Of a stretch of DNA of 10,122 nucleotides, positions 1 through 7,051 are shown piece by piece (the stretch's first letter is position 1; each line of letters starts with the position of its first letter). This DNA comes from an uncultured Ruminococcus sp. (GTDB taxonomy: Bacteria > Bacillota > Clostridia > Oscillospirales > Ruminococcaceae): contig CAJTWQ010000056.1 of NCBI GenBank assembly GCA_910579835.1, positions 1-10,122 on the forward strand, written 5' to 3'. Both the position numbers and the translations under genes were made by a program. The notes under the pieces are model-generated. The model was not told the origin of the DNA. It did no database searches and saw only the letters and a list, made by a program, of their open reading frames with translations.

Positions 1-519
1 GTAGAAGGACCGTGGCATGTGCCGTTGGATCAGGTCGCTGCAAATATGAAGGTACAGCAGTCTGTTTGCATGGGTGCTCCGTTCTATGTTCTGGGACCAA
101 TCGTTACAGATATTGCGCCTGGTTACGATCATATTACTTCTGCAATTGGCGGAGCTGTAGCCGCTATGAGCGGAGCTGCGTTCCTCTGTTATGTAACGCC
201 GGCAGAGCATCTTGCACTTCCTAATGTTGAAGATGTCAAGCAGGGAATAATTGCTTCAAAAATAGCTGCTCACGCTGCTGATATTGCAAAGGGTATTCCC
301 GGAGCAAGGGATATTGACGATAAAATGGCAGATGCAAGACGTGAGCTGGACTGGGAAAAGCAGTTTGAATGCGCTCTTGATCCCGAAACGGCAAGGGCGA
401 TACGAGACAGCCGTAAACCGGAGGACGATCACAGCGATACTTGCAGTATGTGCGGAAAATTCTGTGCTGTACGCAGTATGAATAAGGCTCTTGCAGGTGA
501 ATATATTGATATTTTATAA
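1..519 (+). CDS. thiC: Phosphomethylpyrimidine synthase ThiC, C-terminal part (5' truncated by window)
   Basis: ThiC is a radical SAM enzyme that rearranges 5-aminoimidazole ribotide into HMP phosphate, the pyrimidine half of thiamine, in the cytoplasm. The frame is open from base 1 and gives the last 172 residues. Visible family marks are the VEGPWHVPLDQ start, the YVLGPIVTDIAPGYDHIT stretch, the AIGGAVAA and YVTPAEHL segments, and near the C-terminus the CxxCxxxxC cluster motif (Cys codons at 442, 451 and 463), which binds the 4Fe-4S cluster in this family. The N-terminal two thirds and any upstream TPP riboswitch lie outside the window. The gene ends at TAA 517-519 and is followed 12 bases later by an intrinsic terminator, so it closes its transcription unit. 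Identification is secure; nothing looks broken. Confidence 0.97.
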   Translation, partial: VEGPWHVPLDQVAANMKVQQSVCMGAPFYVLGPIVTDIAPGYDHITSAIGGAVAAMSGAAFLCYVTPAEHLALPNVEDVKQGIIASKIAAHAADIAKGIPGARDIDDKMADARRELDWEKQFECALDPETARAIRDSRKPEDDHSDTCSMCGKFCAVRSMNKALAGEYIDIL

Positions 520-531
520 TTGAATAAAATT

Positions 532-570
532 AAGCGCTGTGTTTAGGAAAAGATACAGCGCTTTTTGTTT
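532..570 (+). terminator. Intrinsic terminator after thiC
   Basis: A perfect 9-bp stem (AAGCGCTGT 532-540, ACAGCGCTT 555-563) with a 14-nt loop is followed by TTTTTGTTTT. It sits 12 bases after the thiC stop. On the minus strand the same hairpin is followed by an AT-rich tail (TTAATTTTATTC), so it may also stop the converging hydrolase transcript, about 60 bases past that stop codon. Confidence 0.9.
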
Positions 571-627
571 TGATTTCTGCGTTTCCGGCAGCAGTATGAT
601 AATCAGCATTTGCAGAATACTGCCAAA

Positions 628-1617
628 TCATAAATTTGATTGTTCCGTATTGATTATTTGTTCCATAACAGAAGTGGTATCCAGAAAGTTAAATAATGCC
701 GTGAGAATATCCCCATAGCTGTAGGAGGCCAGGTGAATGCCGTCACCAGCAGAATAATCGGTGCTGAGGGCAAGGGTGTTTCCGTCCGCAAGCACTGAAT
801 ATGCGTCAAAATAATATACCTGGGGTGAATCTATAGAGTAGATCATATTTTCCAGCGCATAGTTATAATCGCGGATATTCGCATTTGTGGAGTAGGTGAC
901 AAAATCGCCTACAGGGGTAATGCCAGCAGCAACTATATTAACATCGGGAGCTGCTTCCAGAATTTGCATAATAAGATCATAGTACATACTGGCGAACCAG
1001 TCAGGATCACAGTTTGGAAGATCGTTCATTCCCATTGATATATACAACAGTTTTGGCTGTATATATGCAACTGAATCAATTAGTCCCATTTCTCCGCTGC
1101 CGAAATTAAAAGTATTTCCGGAATAATTCCATAAGCCGACCGATTCCTTGGCGATATTATGTTCATACGGGATATAACCATAAATATTGAAACCGGTTGC
1201 AATAGAATCTCCGGCAATAACTATACGTTCCTGGTAAAAGGCGCTGTTTGGAGATACTCCGGCATAAAGAAACGGAGAAAGAGGCTCGCCGGATTCCGAA
1301 TCGTCGGGTTCCGGTTCTGACTCAGTAGTCGTCTGAATAACGGTGGTAGTTGTTGATGTGCTGCTTGTTGTAGGCACAGATGATATACTTGTAGTGGTTG
1401 TGGGAAAGGTGGTAGTTGATGTAATCGTAACAGACGTTGTTGTAACCACAGTTACAGTTGTCGTAATTTCAGAAGCCATTAGCTGCTGAGTATCACCGCC
1501 CGGATGTCTGTTATGTCTTTCCGAACCATAAGCCCATAATACAGCGAGCATTGCAGTTAAAAAAAGAAACATTGCAAGAGAAGGACTTTTGAGAAAATTT
1601 ATTATTTTATTTTTCAT
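628..1617 (-). CDS. Membrane-anchored SGNH/GDSL-family hydrolase with Thr-rich spacer
   Basis: This 329-residue protein begins with a short basic segment and a hydrophobic helix (about residues 12-30, no clear cleavage site), so it is probably an N-terminally anchored extracellular enzyme. Residues 50-100 are a low-complexity Thr/Ser/Val spacer, and 100-112 an acidic Glu/Asp/Pro stretch. The catalytic domain (about 128-315) has SGNH block I AGDS (nucleophile Ser138), block III GMND (Asn198) and block V DGIH (Asp292, His295). The family hydrolyses esters, including acetyl groups on polysaccharides; the substrate here is not evident. ATG at 1617 is preceded by TGGAAG at good spacing. It is divergent from the pectate lyase, which makes a role in removing ester groups from plant polysaccharide or cell wall plausible, but this is inference. 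No dockerin is present. Confidence 0.85.
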   Translation of the reverse strand: MKNKIINFLKSPSLAMFLFLTAMLAVLWAYGSERHNRHPGGDTQQLMASEITTTVTVVTTTSVTITSTTTFPTTTTSISSVPTTSSTSTTTTVIQTTTESEPEPDDSESGEPLSPFLYAGVSPNSAFYQERIVIAGDSIATGFNIYGYIPYEHNIAKESVGLWNYSGNTFNFGSGEMGLIDSVAYIQPKLLYISMGMNDLPNCDPDWFASMYYDLIMQILEAAPDVNIVAAGITPVGDFVTYSTNANIRDYNYALENMIYSIDSPQVYYFDAYSVLADGNTLALSTDYSAGDGIHLASYSYGDILTALFNFLDTTSVMEQIINTEQSNL

Positions 1618-1631
1618 TTTTTCACTTCCAA

Positions 1632-1661
1632 AGGTATGATAATATTTATTTTATCATACCT
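1632..1661. repeat. Perfect 11-bp inverted repeat overlapping the hydrolase promoter
   Basis: The arms AGGTATGATAA (1632-1642) and TTATCATACCT (1651-1661) are exact reverse complements around an 8-base AT-only centre. The right arm contains the minus-strand -10 box and the other arm lies at the predicted transcript start, which is the geometry of a repressor operator. As RNA it could also form a hairpin ahead of the ribosome binding site. The absence of a T-run makes it a poor terminator. Confidence 0.7.
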
Positions 1662-1681
1662 GGAAGGAAATGTAAAGCCAA
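1653..1681 (-). promoter_or_regulatory. Sigma-A type promoter for the SGNH hydrolase
   Basis: On the minus strand, TTGGCT (1676-1681) is separated by exactly 17 bases from TATGAT (1653-1658). This leaves a 5' leader of about 30 bases before ATG at 1617. The -10 box lies inside the inverted repeat at 1632-1661. Confidence 0.6.
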
Positions 1682-1832
1682 TTTGCAAAATTTGGTCGAA
1701 TAATTAAGATACTAAACAGATACAAAGATTACTGTGTACTATAATATCATTTTGGTTTTACAAAACAAGAGAATTTTGCACAGATGTCACAATTAATTTA
1801 TAAATAATCTGCAAAAAGGATATTATTTTCTA

Positions 1833-1861
1833 TTGACGAAAATACGATTTTTTTGTATAAT
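1833..1861 (+). promoter_or_regulatory. Sigma-A promoter for the pectate lyase
   Basis: TTGACG (1833-1838), a 17-base spacer and TATAAT (1856-1861) match the housekeeping consensus at 11 of 12 positions. Transcription should start near 1868, about 158 bases ahead of the lyase start codon. Confidence 0.85.
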
Positions 1862-1867
1862 ATTAAC

Positions 1868-2025
1868 AATGGAATAAAATACATATTTCTGTTGAAGAGG
1901 CAATTAAATCGTAAAAAATTTATGCACAGGATCAAAGTCAGGTAAGAAAAAGACAGCGGTGCTTCTTACAAACTTTCCAATGCAGAAGTTAGCTTACACA
2001 TTACCATTGATCAAGGAGGATTTTT
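1868..2025 (+). promoter_or_regulatory. Long 5' leader of the pectate lyase, with hairpin and strong RBS
   Basis: The leader runs from the predicted start point to the codon at 2026. It contains a perfect 7-bp hairpin (GTAAGAA 1942-1948, TTCTTAC 1963-1969, 14-nt loop) and ends in a near-perfect Shine-Dalgarno AAGGAGGA (2013-2020), 5 bases before the ATG. The palindrome TTGATCAA (2007-2014) abuts this site. I recognise no known riboswitch; a resemblance to part of the c-di-GMP-I core does not hold up. Confidence 0.45.
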
Positions 2026-4848
2026 ATGAATCAAAAAATACGATCACTACTTACAGCGCTTGCCATATGTCTTTCATGTATCTTCGGAGCTGTAATAAGC
2101 CCTGTTCAGCTCACAGAACCTGCAACGGCTTCTGCGGTATCTGCCGATTATCCTATGCAGCTAATGAATCTGGCATCCAAGGATAACTTAAAGGTACTGG
2201 CAGAAAACGGAACTGCCGACAATTCATCTCTTTCAATGATAATCCTTGGCAATGATCTTTCACCGTCATGGCGTTTTGACAGAGTAGGAAATGATTCTAA
2301 CGGAACTTTCTTCAAGCTGGTAAATGCACAGTCCGGCCGTTTGCTGACTCCTAAGGGGTACAGTGTTTCAGCCGGAAACAGCGTTGTCGTATATGGAAGC
2401 GAATCGGCAAAATCACAGCACTGGTATGTTATTCCCGTAAAAAACGATCATTTGGGCAATGACCTTTACTACAAAATCGTCAACTATTCCAACACCTCTC
2501 TTGCTCTCACCCAAGGCAGCGGCGGAGTTACCCTTTCAGCCTATACTGGCGCTGACAGCCAGCTCTGGCTTCTTAATTCCGATGGATTACAAGGATTTGC
2601 CGGTTATTGCTCTAACGATAACACCGGAAATATCAAGGCAGGGGATATTGGAGGACTTTTCGGTGAGCTTGTCGAAGCGTCAACTTTTGACGAGCTGAAA
2701 AAATATGCTGAATCTGATGCTCCATATACTATTATTGTTAACAAGAATATCAGCGTAACAACTTTGAAGCAGGATTCTCAGAATCACCTGTACTGTCCGG
2801 ACGGCCGTATATATGTCCGCAGTAACAAGACGATTATCGGAAGTTACGGCAATCATACGCTTAACAATGTTCAGTTCTGCACCGCTTCCGGAAAAGGCGT
2901 GGGGAATAATGTTATAATAAAAAACTTTGATATGCAGCACGATGCAAAGTCAAACGGCAATGATTCAATAGTCGTTTACTTCGGTTCCGGCGAAAATCTA
3001 TGGGTAGACCATGTGACATTTACAGGTCACTCCGGTTATAATACGCTTGGCGACAGCACTCCGGACTGGGATAAATTCCTTGCATGCTGCTATGATGCGG
3101 ATTACTGCACTGTTTCCGACTGCTATTTCGGACTTCATGAATACGGACTGATATTAGGTTATCCTGACGATACCGAGAACTCATATCAAAACAAGAATAA
3201 TTTTCCCCGGATGTCTATTATAAGCAGCCGTTTTAAGGACACTCTTACAAGAGGTCCCGGACTTATGAGATACGGTTACTTCCATTCTTTGAATAATTAT
3301 GTTTACAATTTCAGTATGGCATACACTGTACATAGCGACTGCAAACTTTTTGCAGAAAATTGCTATTATGACGGTGCATCAACCAAGGGAAATGTAGTCT
3401 GCGACTGGAACGAAGTGACTCATCCTGGAGCTTTCGCGGATTCAGGTTCAAAGGGCGTTAACTGCAAACGTCTTGGGATCGAGGGATCAGCTAAGATCTG
3501 TACATGGCGGCCTGCTTCAAACTACAGCTATGTCGGGCTTACAGCAGATCAGGCGAAAGATTATTGTTCGTCTTACAGCGGGTGCCAGACAAGCTCAGGA
3601 AATATGATGTACCTCCGTTACGGTAAAAAAGGCGTTCCCAGCGCTGGATATACAGAGCCGCCCAGCAGTTCGCCCGTTCCTGTTGCCGCATCGTTCCCTA
3701 ATGGATCCTGCTTCCGTTTCAAAAATGTGAATTCCGGTTTGTATATGAGTGCAGAATCTGCTCAGAACGGTGCAAATGTAAGTCAGACATTACCTGCGGA
3801 TGATGCAGTGTCTGAGGTATGGAAGCTTATCGACACCGGAGACGGATACTACTGCATCGCTACAGTTCTTGGTGACGGGGGCACATATATGCTTGACGTC
3901 GAGGCAAAAAGGACCGATAACGGCACTAATATTGATCTGTATAAATACAACGGCGGAATCAATCAGCAGTTTATGCTGACTGAAAATGCTGACGGATCAT
4001 ACAAAATTCTTACTCGCATTTCCGGTGAAAAATCAGCAGTTGAAGTCGCCAACGCATCAAAGGAAAGCGGCGCTAATATACAGCAGTGGGAGATAAACGG
4101 CGTAAGCTGCCAAGACTGGATTCTTGAAAAAGCGTCAAATCCGGGTGCAGTAATGGATACAACAGTGCTCTACGAATTTGAGAATGTAAACAGCGGTCTT
4201 GTCATGGATATTGCTGACGGAAAAATGGCCGATGGAACAAATATACAGCAATGGGGCTCAAATGGTTTTGATTTCCAAAGGTGGATTCTTCAGCCATGTG
4301 CCGGTTGGGAATACTACTACAATATTCTGTCAGCTTCAGATAATAATTACGCTTTGTGCGCTGACGGCTCGCAAAACGGAGGAAATATCAGTATTGAGAA
4401 GTTTGATGGAAACAATGATGAAATGAAGTTTAAATTCAGCAAAAATCCTGACGGTACATATTATATCATGACAAAGGCTTCATATGACAAATGTTTTGTA
4501 GAGGTTGGAGCTGCATCAAAGGAAAGCGGCGCTAATGTTCAGCAATGGGAATATACAAACAGCGATTGTCAGAAATGGACAGCAAAAACCATGACCATAA
4601 CAACAACGACGACAACCACTACTACTACATCCGCAACGACTACTACGACAACGGTACCGCCGGTTATTCCGGGAGACGTCAATTCTGATGGCAAGGTAAG
4701 TATTGCCGATGCTGTACTTCTTCAAAAATACATTCTCGGAATCGAGAAGCTGACTTCAAAGCAGGGCGAAGCGGCCGATTTGTGCAGGGACGGAGTTCTT
4801 GATTCTTTTGATATGGTTCTTATCAGGCAGATGATAATCAAACAGTAG
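2026..4848 (+). CDS. Secreted dockerin-bearing pectate lyase (PL1-like) with ricin-type lectin modules
   Basis: This 940-residue enzyme should cleave polygalacturonate by beta-elimination outside the cell. A signal peptide (1 to about 37-40, ending ATASA/VSA) precedes a divergent beta-trefoil-like module (about 42-185). The catalytic right-handed beta-helix (about 187-542) carries WVDH (326-329) and the RxP..R signature (Arg409, Pro411, Arg415) followed by YGYFHSLNN, both typical of polysaccharide lyase family 1; Arg409 is the likely catalytic base. A Pro/Ser linker (543-556) leads to two ricin-B/CBM13-like modules (about 559-704 and 712-854) with QxW-type motifs (QQW, QDW, QRW, QKW). A run of threonines (857-881) joins the C-terminal dockerin (883-940). 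Dockerin loop 1 is DVNSDGKVSIAD; loop 2 is DLCRDGVLDSFD, with Cys in place of the usual Asn. The start is fixed by AAGGAGGA. It probably docks to a scaffoldin cohesin. Confidence 0.93.
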   Translation: MNQKIRSLLTALAICLSCIFGAVISPVQLTEPATASAVSADYPMQLMNLASKDNLKVLAENGTADNSSLSMIILGNDLSPSWRFDRVGNDSNGTFFKLVNAQSGRLLTPKGYSVSAGNSVVVYGSESAKSQHWYVIPVKNDHLGNDLYYKIVNYSNTSLALTQGSGGVTLSAYTGADSQLWLLNSDGLQGFAGYCSNDNTGNIKAGDIGGLFGELVEASTFDELKKYAESDAPYTIIVNKNISVTTLKQDSQNHLYCPDGRIYVRSNKTIIGSYGNHTLNNVQFCTASGKGVGNNVIIKNFDMQHDAKSNGNDSIVVYFGSGENLWVDHVTFTGHSGYNTLGDSTPDWDKFLACCYDADYCTVSDCYFGLHEYGLILGYPDDTENSYQNKNNFPRMSIISSRFKDTLTRGPGLMRYGYFHSLNNYVYNFSMAYTVHSDCKLFAENCYYDGASTKGNVVCDWNEVTHPGAFADSGSKGVNCKRLGIEGSAKICTWRPASNYSYVGLTADQAKDYCSSYSGCQTSSGNMMYLRYGKKGVPSAGYTEPPSSSPVPVAASFPNGSCFRFKNVNSGLYMSAESAQNGANVSQTLPADDAVSEVWKLIDTGDGYYCIATVLGDGGTYMLDVEAKRTDNGTNIDLYKYNGGINQQFMLTENADGSYKILTRISGEKSAVEVANASKESGANIQQWEINGVSCQDWILEKASNPGAVMDTTVLYEFENVNSGLVMDIADGKMADGTNIQQWGSNGFDFQRWILQPCAGWEYYYNILSASDNNYALCADGSQNGGNISIEKFDGNNDEMKFKFSKNPDGTYYIMTKASYDKCFVEVGAASKESGANVQQWEYTNSDCQKWTAKTMTITTTTTTTTTTSATTTTTTVPPVIPGDVNSDGKVSIADAVLLQKYILGIEKLTSKQGEAADLCRDGVLDSFDMVLIRQMIIKQ
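4054..4536 (+). repeat. 24-bp identical direct repeat in the two lectin modules
   Basis: Bases 4054-4077 and 4513-4536 are identical over 24 positions and encode the same ASKESGAN stretch before QQW in both ricin-type modules. The period is 459 bases, which is 153 codons, so the copies are in frame and one module apart. This fits duplication of a module with later divergence around a conserved motif. Confidence 0.8.
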
Positions 4849-4860
4849 AATAATACACTG

Positions 4861-4895
4861 AGGGGAGAAAACCTTTTATAAGATTTCCTCCCCCT
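4861..4895. terminator. Imperfect hairpin between convergent genes
   Basis: AGGGGAGAAA (4861-4870) can pair with TTTCCTCCCCCT (4884-4895) with two bulged C residues. The right arm overlaps the stop codon of the minus-strand carboxypeptidase. On the plus strand an ATTTTGCTTCTT tail follows. It probably terminates the lyase transcript, but it is weaker than the thiC terminator. Confidence 0.5.
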
Positions 4896-5904
4896 ATTTT
4901 GCTTCTTCAATTAATTTCAATGTCAGTTCGTATCTGGCCTCGTCGGAATCACATCCCACAACTACAGATATATACTTCTTGTTATTTTTGCAGCATACAC
5001 ATATAAGACAGCTTCCGGCATTTTGAGTCGTACCTGTCTTCATTCCTATAACATCTTTGCAATAATAACAACTGTACGGATTGAGCAGCAAATTTGAGTT
5101 TGTCCATTCATATATCTCGCCTGAAATAAATTCAGCGCATGCATAATATGTGCCGGATATTTCTTTTATTTCAGGGATTTTCATTGCATATTCAGAAAGT
5201 ATAACAAGATCGGAAACTGTCGTATAATGATTTGCATCATCCCAACCGTCAGGGTTCACAAAGTTACTCCTTGTCATTCCGATTCTTCGGGCAAAATTAT
5301 TCATCAATCCGCAGAAATATTCCACTGCCTCTGTATCTGTCATACAAACATCGGGGTTAAGCTTTCTTGCAGCTGATACTGCTATTGTATATGCAGCATC
5401 GTTTCCTGATGCCATCAGCATACCTGTAACAAAATCTTTCAGCGATGCAGTGCTTCCAGCCTGAACACCGCATAAACTTGAATAAGGCTGAACAAGATAC
5501 TGTTCAGAACCAACAGTCAATATCTCTTCTGTATTGAGGTATTCAAGTGCAGCGGCAGCAGTTAGGATTTTGGTAAGGCTTGCAGGAGCTATACGTTCAT
5601 AAATATTATCACTGTATAGGAAACGTTCTTCATCAACGCAGTAAAGAGCGGCCGCTTTGCATGAGGGAGTATATATCTGGTCAATCATAGTTGTCTGAGT
5701 GACGGTTGTCTGAATCGAGGTAATGGATTGAGTTGTGCATATCGTTGAAACAGATGACTGTTCTTTTGTTTTATTTACGGGTATATCAGATTTGTCGTTA
5801 TAATTATTTGTGTTTTTAAAGCAAATCAGCAGAACAATAGGTATCAAAGTGATTGAAATAACGGCAATTACTCTGTCAAGCCTTAATTTACGTCTTGTTC
5901 TCAT
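4894..5904 (-). CDS. Anchored serine-type D-Ala-D-Ala carboxypeptidase (peptidase S11 family)
   Basis: Enzymes of this family trim the terminal D-Ala from peptidoglycan stem peptides outside the membrane. The 336-residue protein has a basic start and one hydrophobic helix (about 11-28) with no clear cleavage site, a Thr/Ser-rich spacer (about 45-72), and then the transpeptidase-like fold. All three active-site motifs are present: SLTK (Ser109, Lys112), SGN (166-168) and KTGT (289-292). The protein ends about 45 residues after KTGT, so the C-terminal beta domain and amphipathic tail of classical DacA/PBP5 are absent; the N-terminal helix would replace that anchor. There are 14 cysteines outside the helix, many clustered near residues 279-318. 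The ATG overlaps the upstream stop as ATGA, implying translational coupling in the operon. Confidence 0.9.
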   Translation of the reverse strand: MRTRRKLRLDRVIAVISITLIPIVLLICFKNTNNYNDKSDIPVNKTKEQSSVSTICTTQSITSIQTTVTQTTMIDQIYTPSCKAAALYCVDEERFLYSDNIYERIAPASLTKILTAAAALEYLNTEEILTVGSEQYLVQPYSSLCGVQAGSTASLKDFVTGMLMASGNDAAYTIAVSAARKLNPDVCMTDTEAVEYFCGLMNNFARRIGMTRSNFVNPDGWDDANHYTTVSDLVILSEYAMKIPEIKEISGTYYACAEFISGEIYEWTNSNLLLNPYSCYYCKDVIGMKTGTTQNAGSCLICVCCKNNKKYISVVVGCDSDEARYELTLKLIEEAK

Positions 5905-7031
5905 TTGATTTCACCGGCAGGATAGAATATAAACGCTTCATAATCACTGCATAGAAAGTTTTCAAAATTAGAAGAATTTTCGAAAGTATAGAAATATTGT
6001 TCCGAAGTTGCCCACGAACTGGTATATATTCCAAGTCCGTTATTTTTAAAGGTTTCTGTAAAGCTCTGTATTTTCATTTGATAGTAAGCGTATTTGATTT
6101 CATTTATTCTTATTGTCAATTCCGTATATTGTTCTTCATCAGCAGGAATAGGATAACGTTCTGTATGCTGCTCATTCATATCAGAATATACAATTTCATT
6201 TTCTCCTGCTAATGGAATATCTGAACGTGTTTTTTCTAACTCTGATATTGTATTGCCGTTATATTCCCAGTTACGCATTTCATCTTCATTAATACAAGCT
6301 GAAAAATCTGCTGTTACGGCATATATAGTATCTGGATTTCCAATCTGCATTAAATTGCTTAATGGATCTGAAATTTTTGTACTTCCTAATGCTATCTGTT
6401 CGTTTGAATTGCTTCCCTTTATATTTTTTTCTCCCCAAACGACAGAAGAATTTGAAAGCCATTCATCAAGGGAGGCTTCTGAAAAATCTGTTAAAGTAAT
6501 TCCGTCTGAATCAAAGGGAATGTCGGTATGTGTTTTTTGCGGACCAATGTGATAAACGTCACCCGTTTCGTCAGTTTGAATATCTGTCGTTTTTTCATAA
6601 TTTACAATATTACCGGAATCTGAAATTTCGGAGGATTTGCTGTCATTTTCAGAGGTCGGGGCATTTTTATGATAATTGTCATTTTCAGTCATATCTGACG
6701 CTTCTGAATTCTTGTACACATCGCTTTCGTTCTTATGATTCCGGATAGAACTGTCGGAAGCGCTTGATAAATCGCTTATAATTTCAGTTTTTGTATTCCG
6801 GGACGCCGCCGTTTTATTTTCAGAAGCGAATTTATTATCAAATACGCTGTTGCCAACAAGGAATAAATATAAAGCGATTATGACAGAGCAGCCGCAGGCA
6901 GATGAAATTTTAACTATTCTCCGGGATTTTTCATATCTGAACTCTGCCGAAATATCCGAGAAGTTTTCTGAACGCGAAAGATAATTCTCATCAATTCCCG
7001 AAATGACATTATACAGATCATTTTTGTTCAT
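5901..7031 (-). CDS. Putative anti-sigma-factor-like single-pass membrane protein
   Basis: With the start at 7031 the product has 376 residues. Residues 1-38 are cytoplasmic and begin MNKNDLYNVISGIDENYL, a pattern I associate with membrane proteins encoded directly after ECF sigma genes in Clostridia. One transmembrane helix (about 39-60, containing two cysteines) is followed by a long hydrophilic Ser/Asp/Asn/Glu-rich spacer (about 65-160) and an extracellular domain (about 160-376) that I do not recognise. Start choice: an in-frame GTG at 7061 would overlap the upstream gene and has a poorer site, whereas ATG 7031 has GGGAGA about 10 bases upstream. The gene lies 20 bases after the XRE-sigma4 gene and overlaps the carboxypeptidase start. 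The likely role is holding and releasing the upstream regulator in response to an external signal; this is inferred from topology and position. Confidence 0.6.
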   Translation of the reverse strand: MNKNDLYNVISGIDENYLSRSENFSDISAEFRYEKSRRIVKISSACGCSVIIALYLFLVGNSVFDNKFASENKTAASRNTKTEIISDLSSASDSSIRNHKNESDVYKNSEASDMTENDNYHKNAPTSENDSKSSEISDSGNIVNYEKTTDIQTDETGDVYHIGPQKTHTDIPFDSDGITLTDFSEASLDEWLSNSSVVWGEKNIKGSNSNEQIALGSTKISDPLSNLMQIGNPDTIYAVTADFSACINEDEMRNWEYNGNTISELEKTRSDIPLAGENEIVYSDMNEQHTERYPIPADEEQYTELTIRINEIKYAYYQMKIQSFTETFKNNGLGIYTSSWATSEQYFYTFENSSNFENFLCSDYEAFIFYPAGEIK

Positions 7032-7051
7032 TACCGTAACATCTCCCATAT

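Larger units (their letters stand above)
1618..2025. other. Divergent intergenic region between SGNH hydrolase and pectate lyase
   Basis: This 408-base AT-rich gap contains no supportable gene. From left to right it holds the hydrolase ribosome binding site, an inverted repeat with a minus-strand promoter (1632-1681), an AT-rich stretch (1682-1832) with no motif I can name, a plus-strand promoter (1833-1861), and the lyase leader with its Shine-Dalgarno site. A TATAAT at 1739-1744 lacks a convincing -35 partner. Confidence 0.7.

Noticed and set aside
588..626. Second hairpin GGCAG...CTGCC near the hydrolase stop
   Set aside because: It needs a bulge, has a long loop and lacks a T-run, so it is not convincing beside the nearby 9-bp terminator.
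1917..1945. Resemblance to the c-di-GMP-I (GEMM) riboswitch in TGCACAGGATCAAAG of the lyase leader
   Set aside because: Only a few core bases agree; the GCAAAC, GAAA tetraloop and receptor segments, and the second helix are missing.
4600..4660. Low-complexity ACN repeats as a possible microsatellite or CRISPR-like element
   Set aside because: They are codons of the poly-Thr linker in frame with the lyase and have no repeat-spacer structure.
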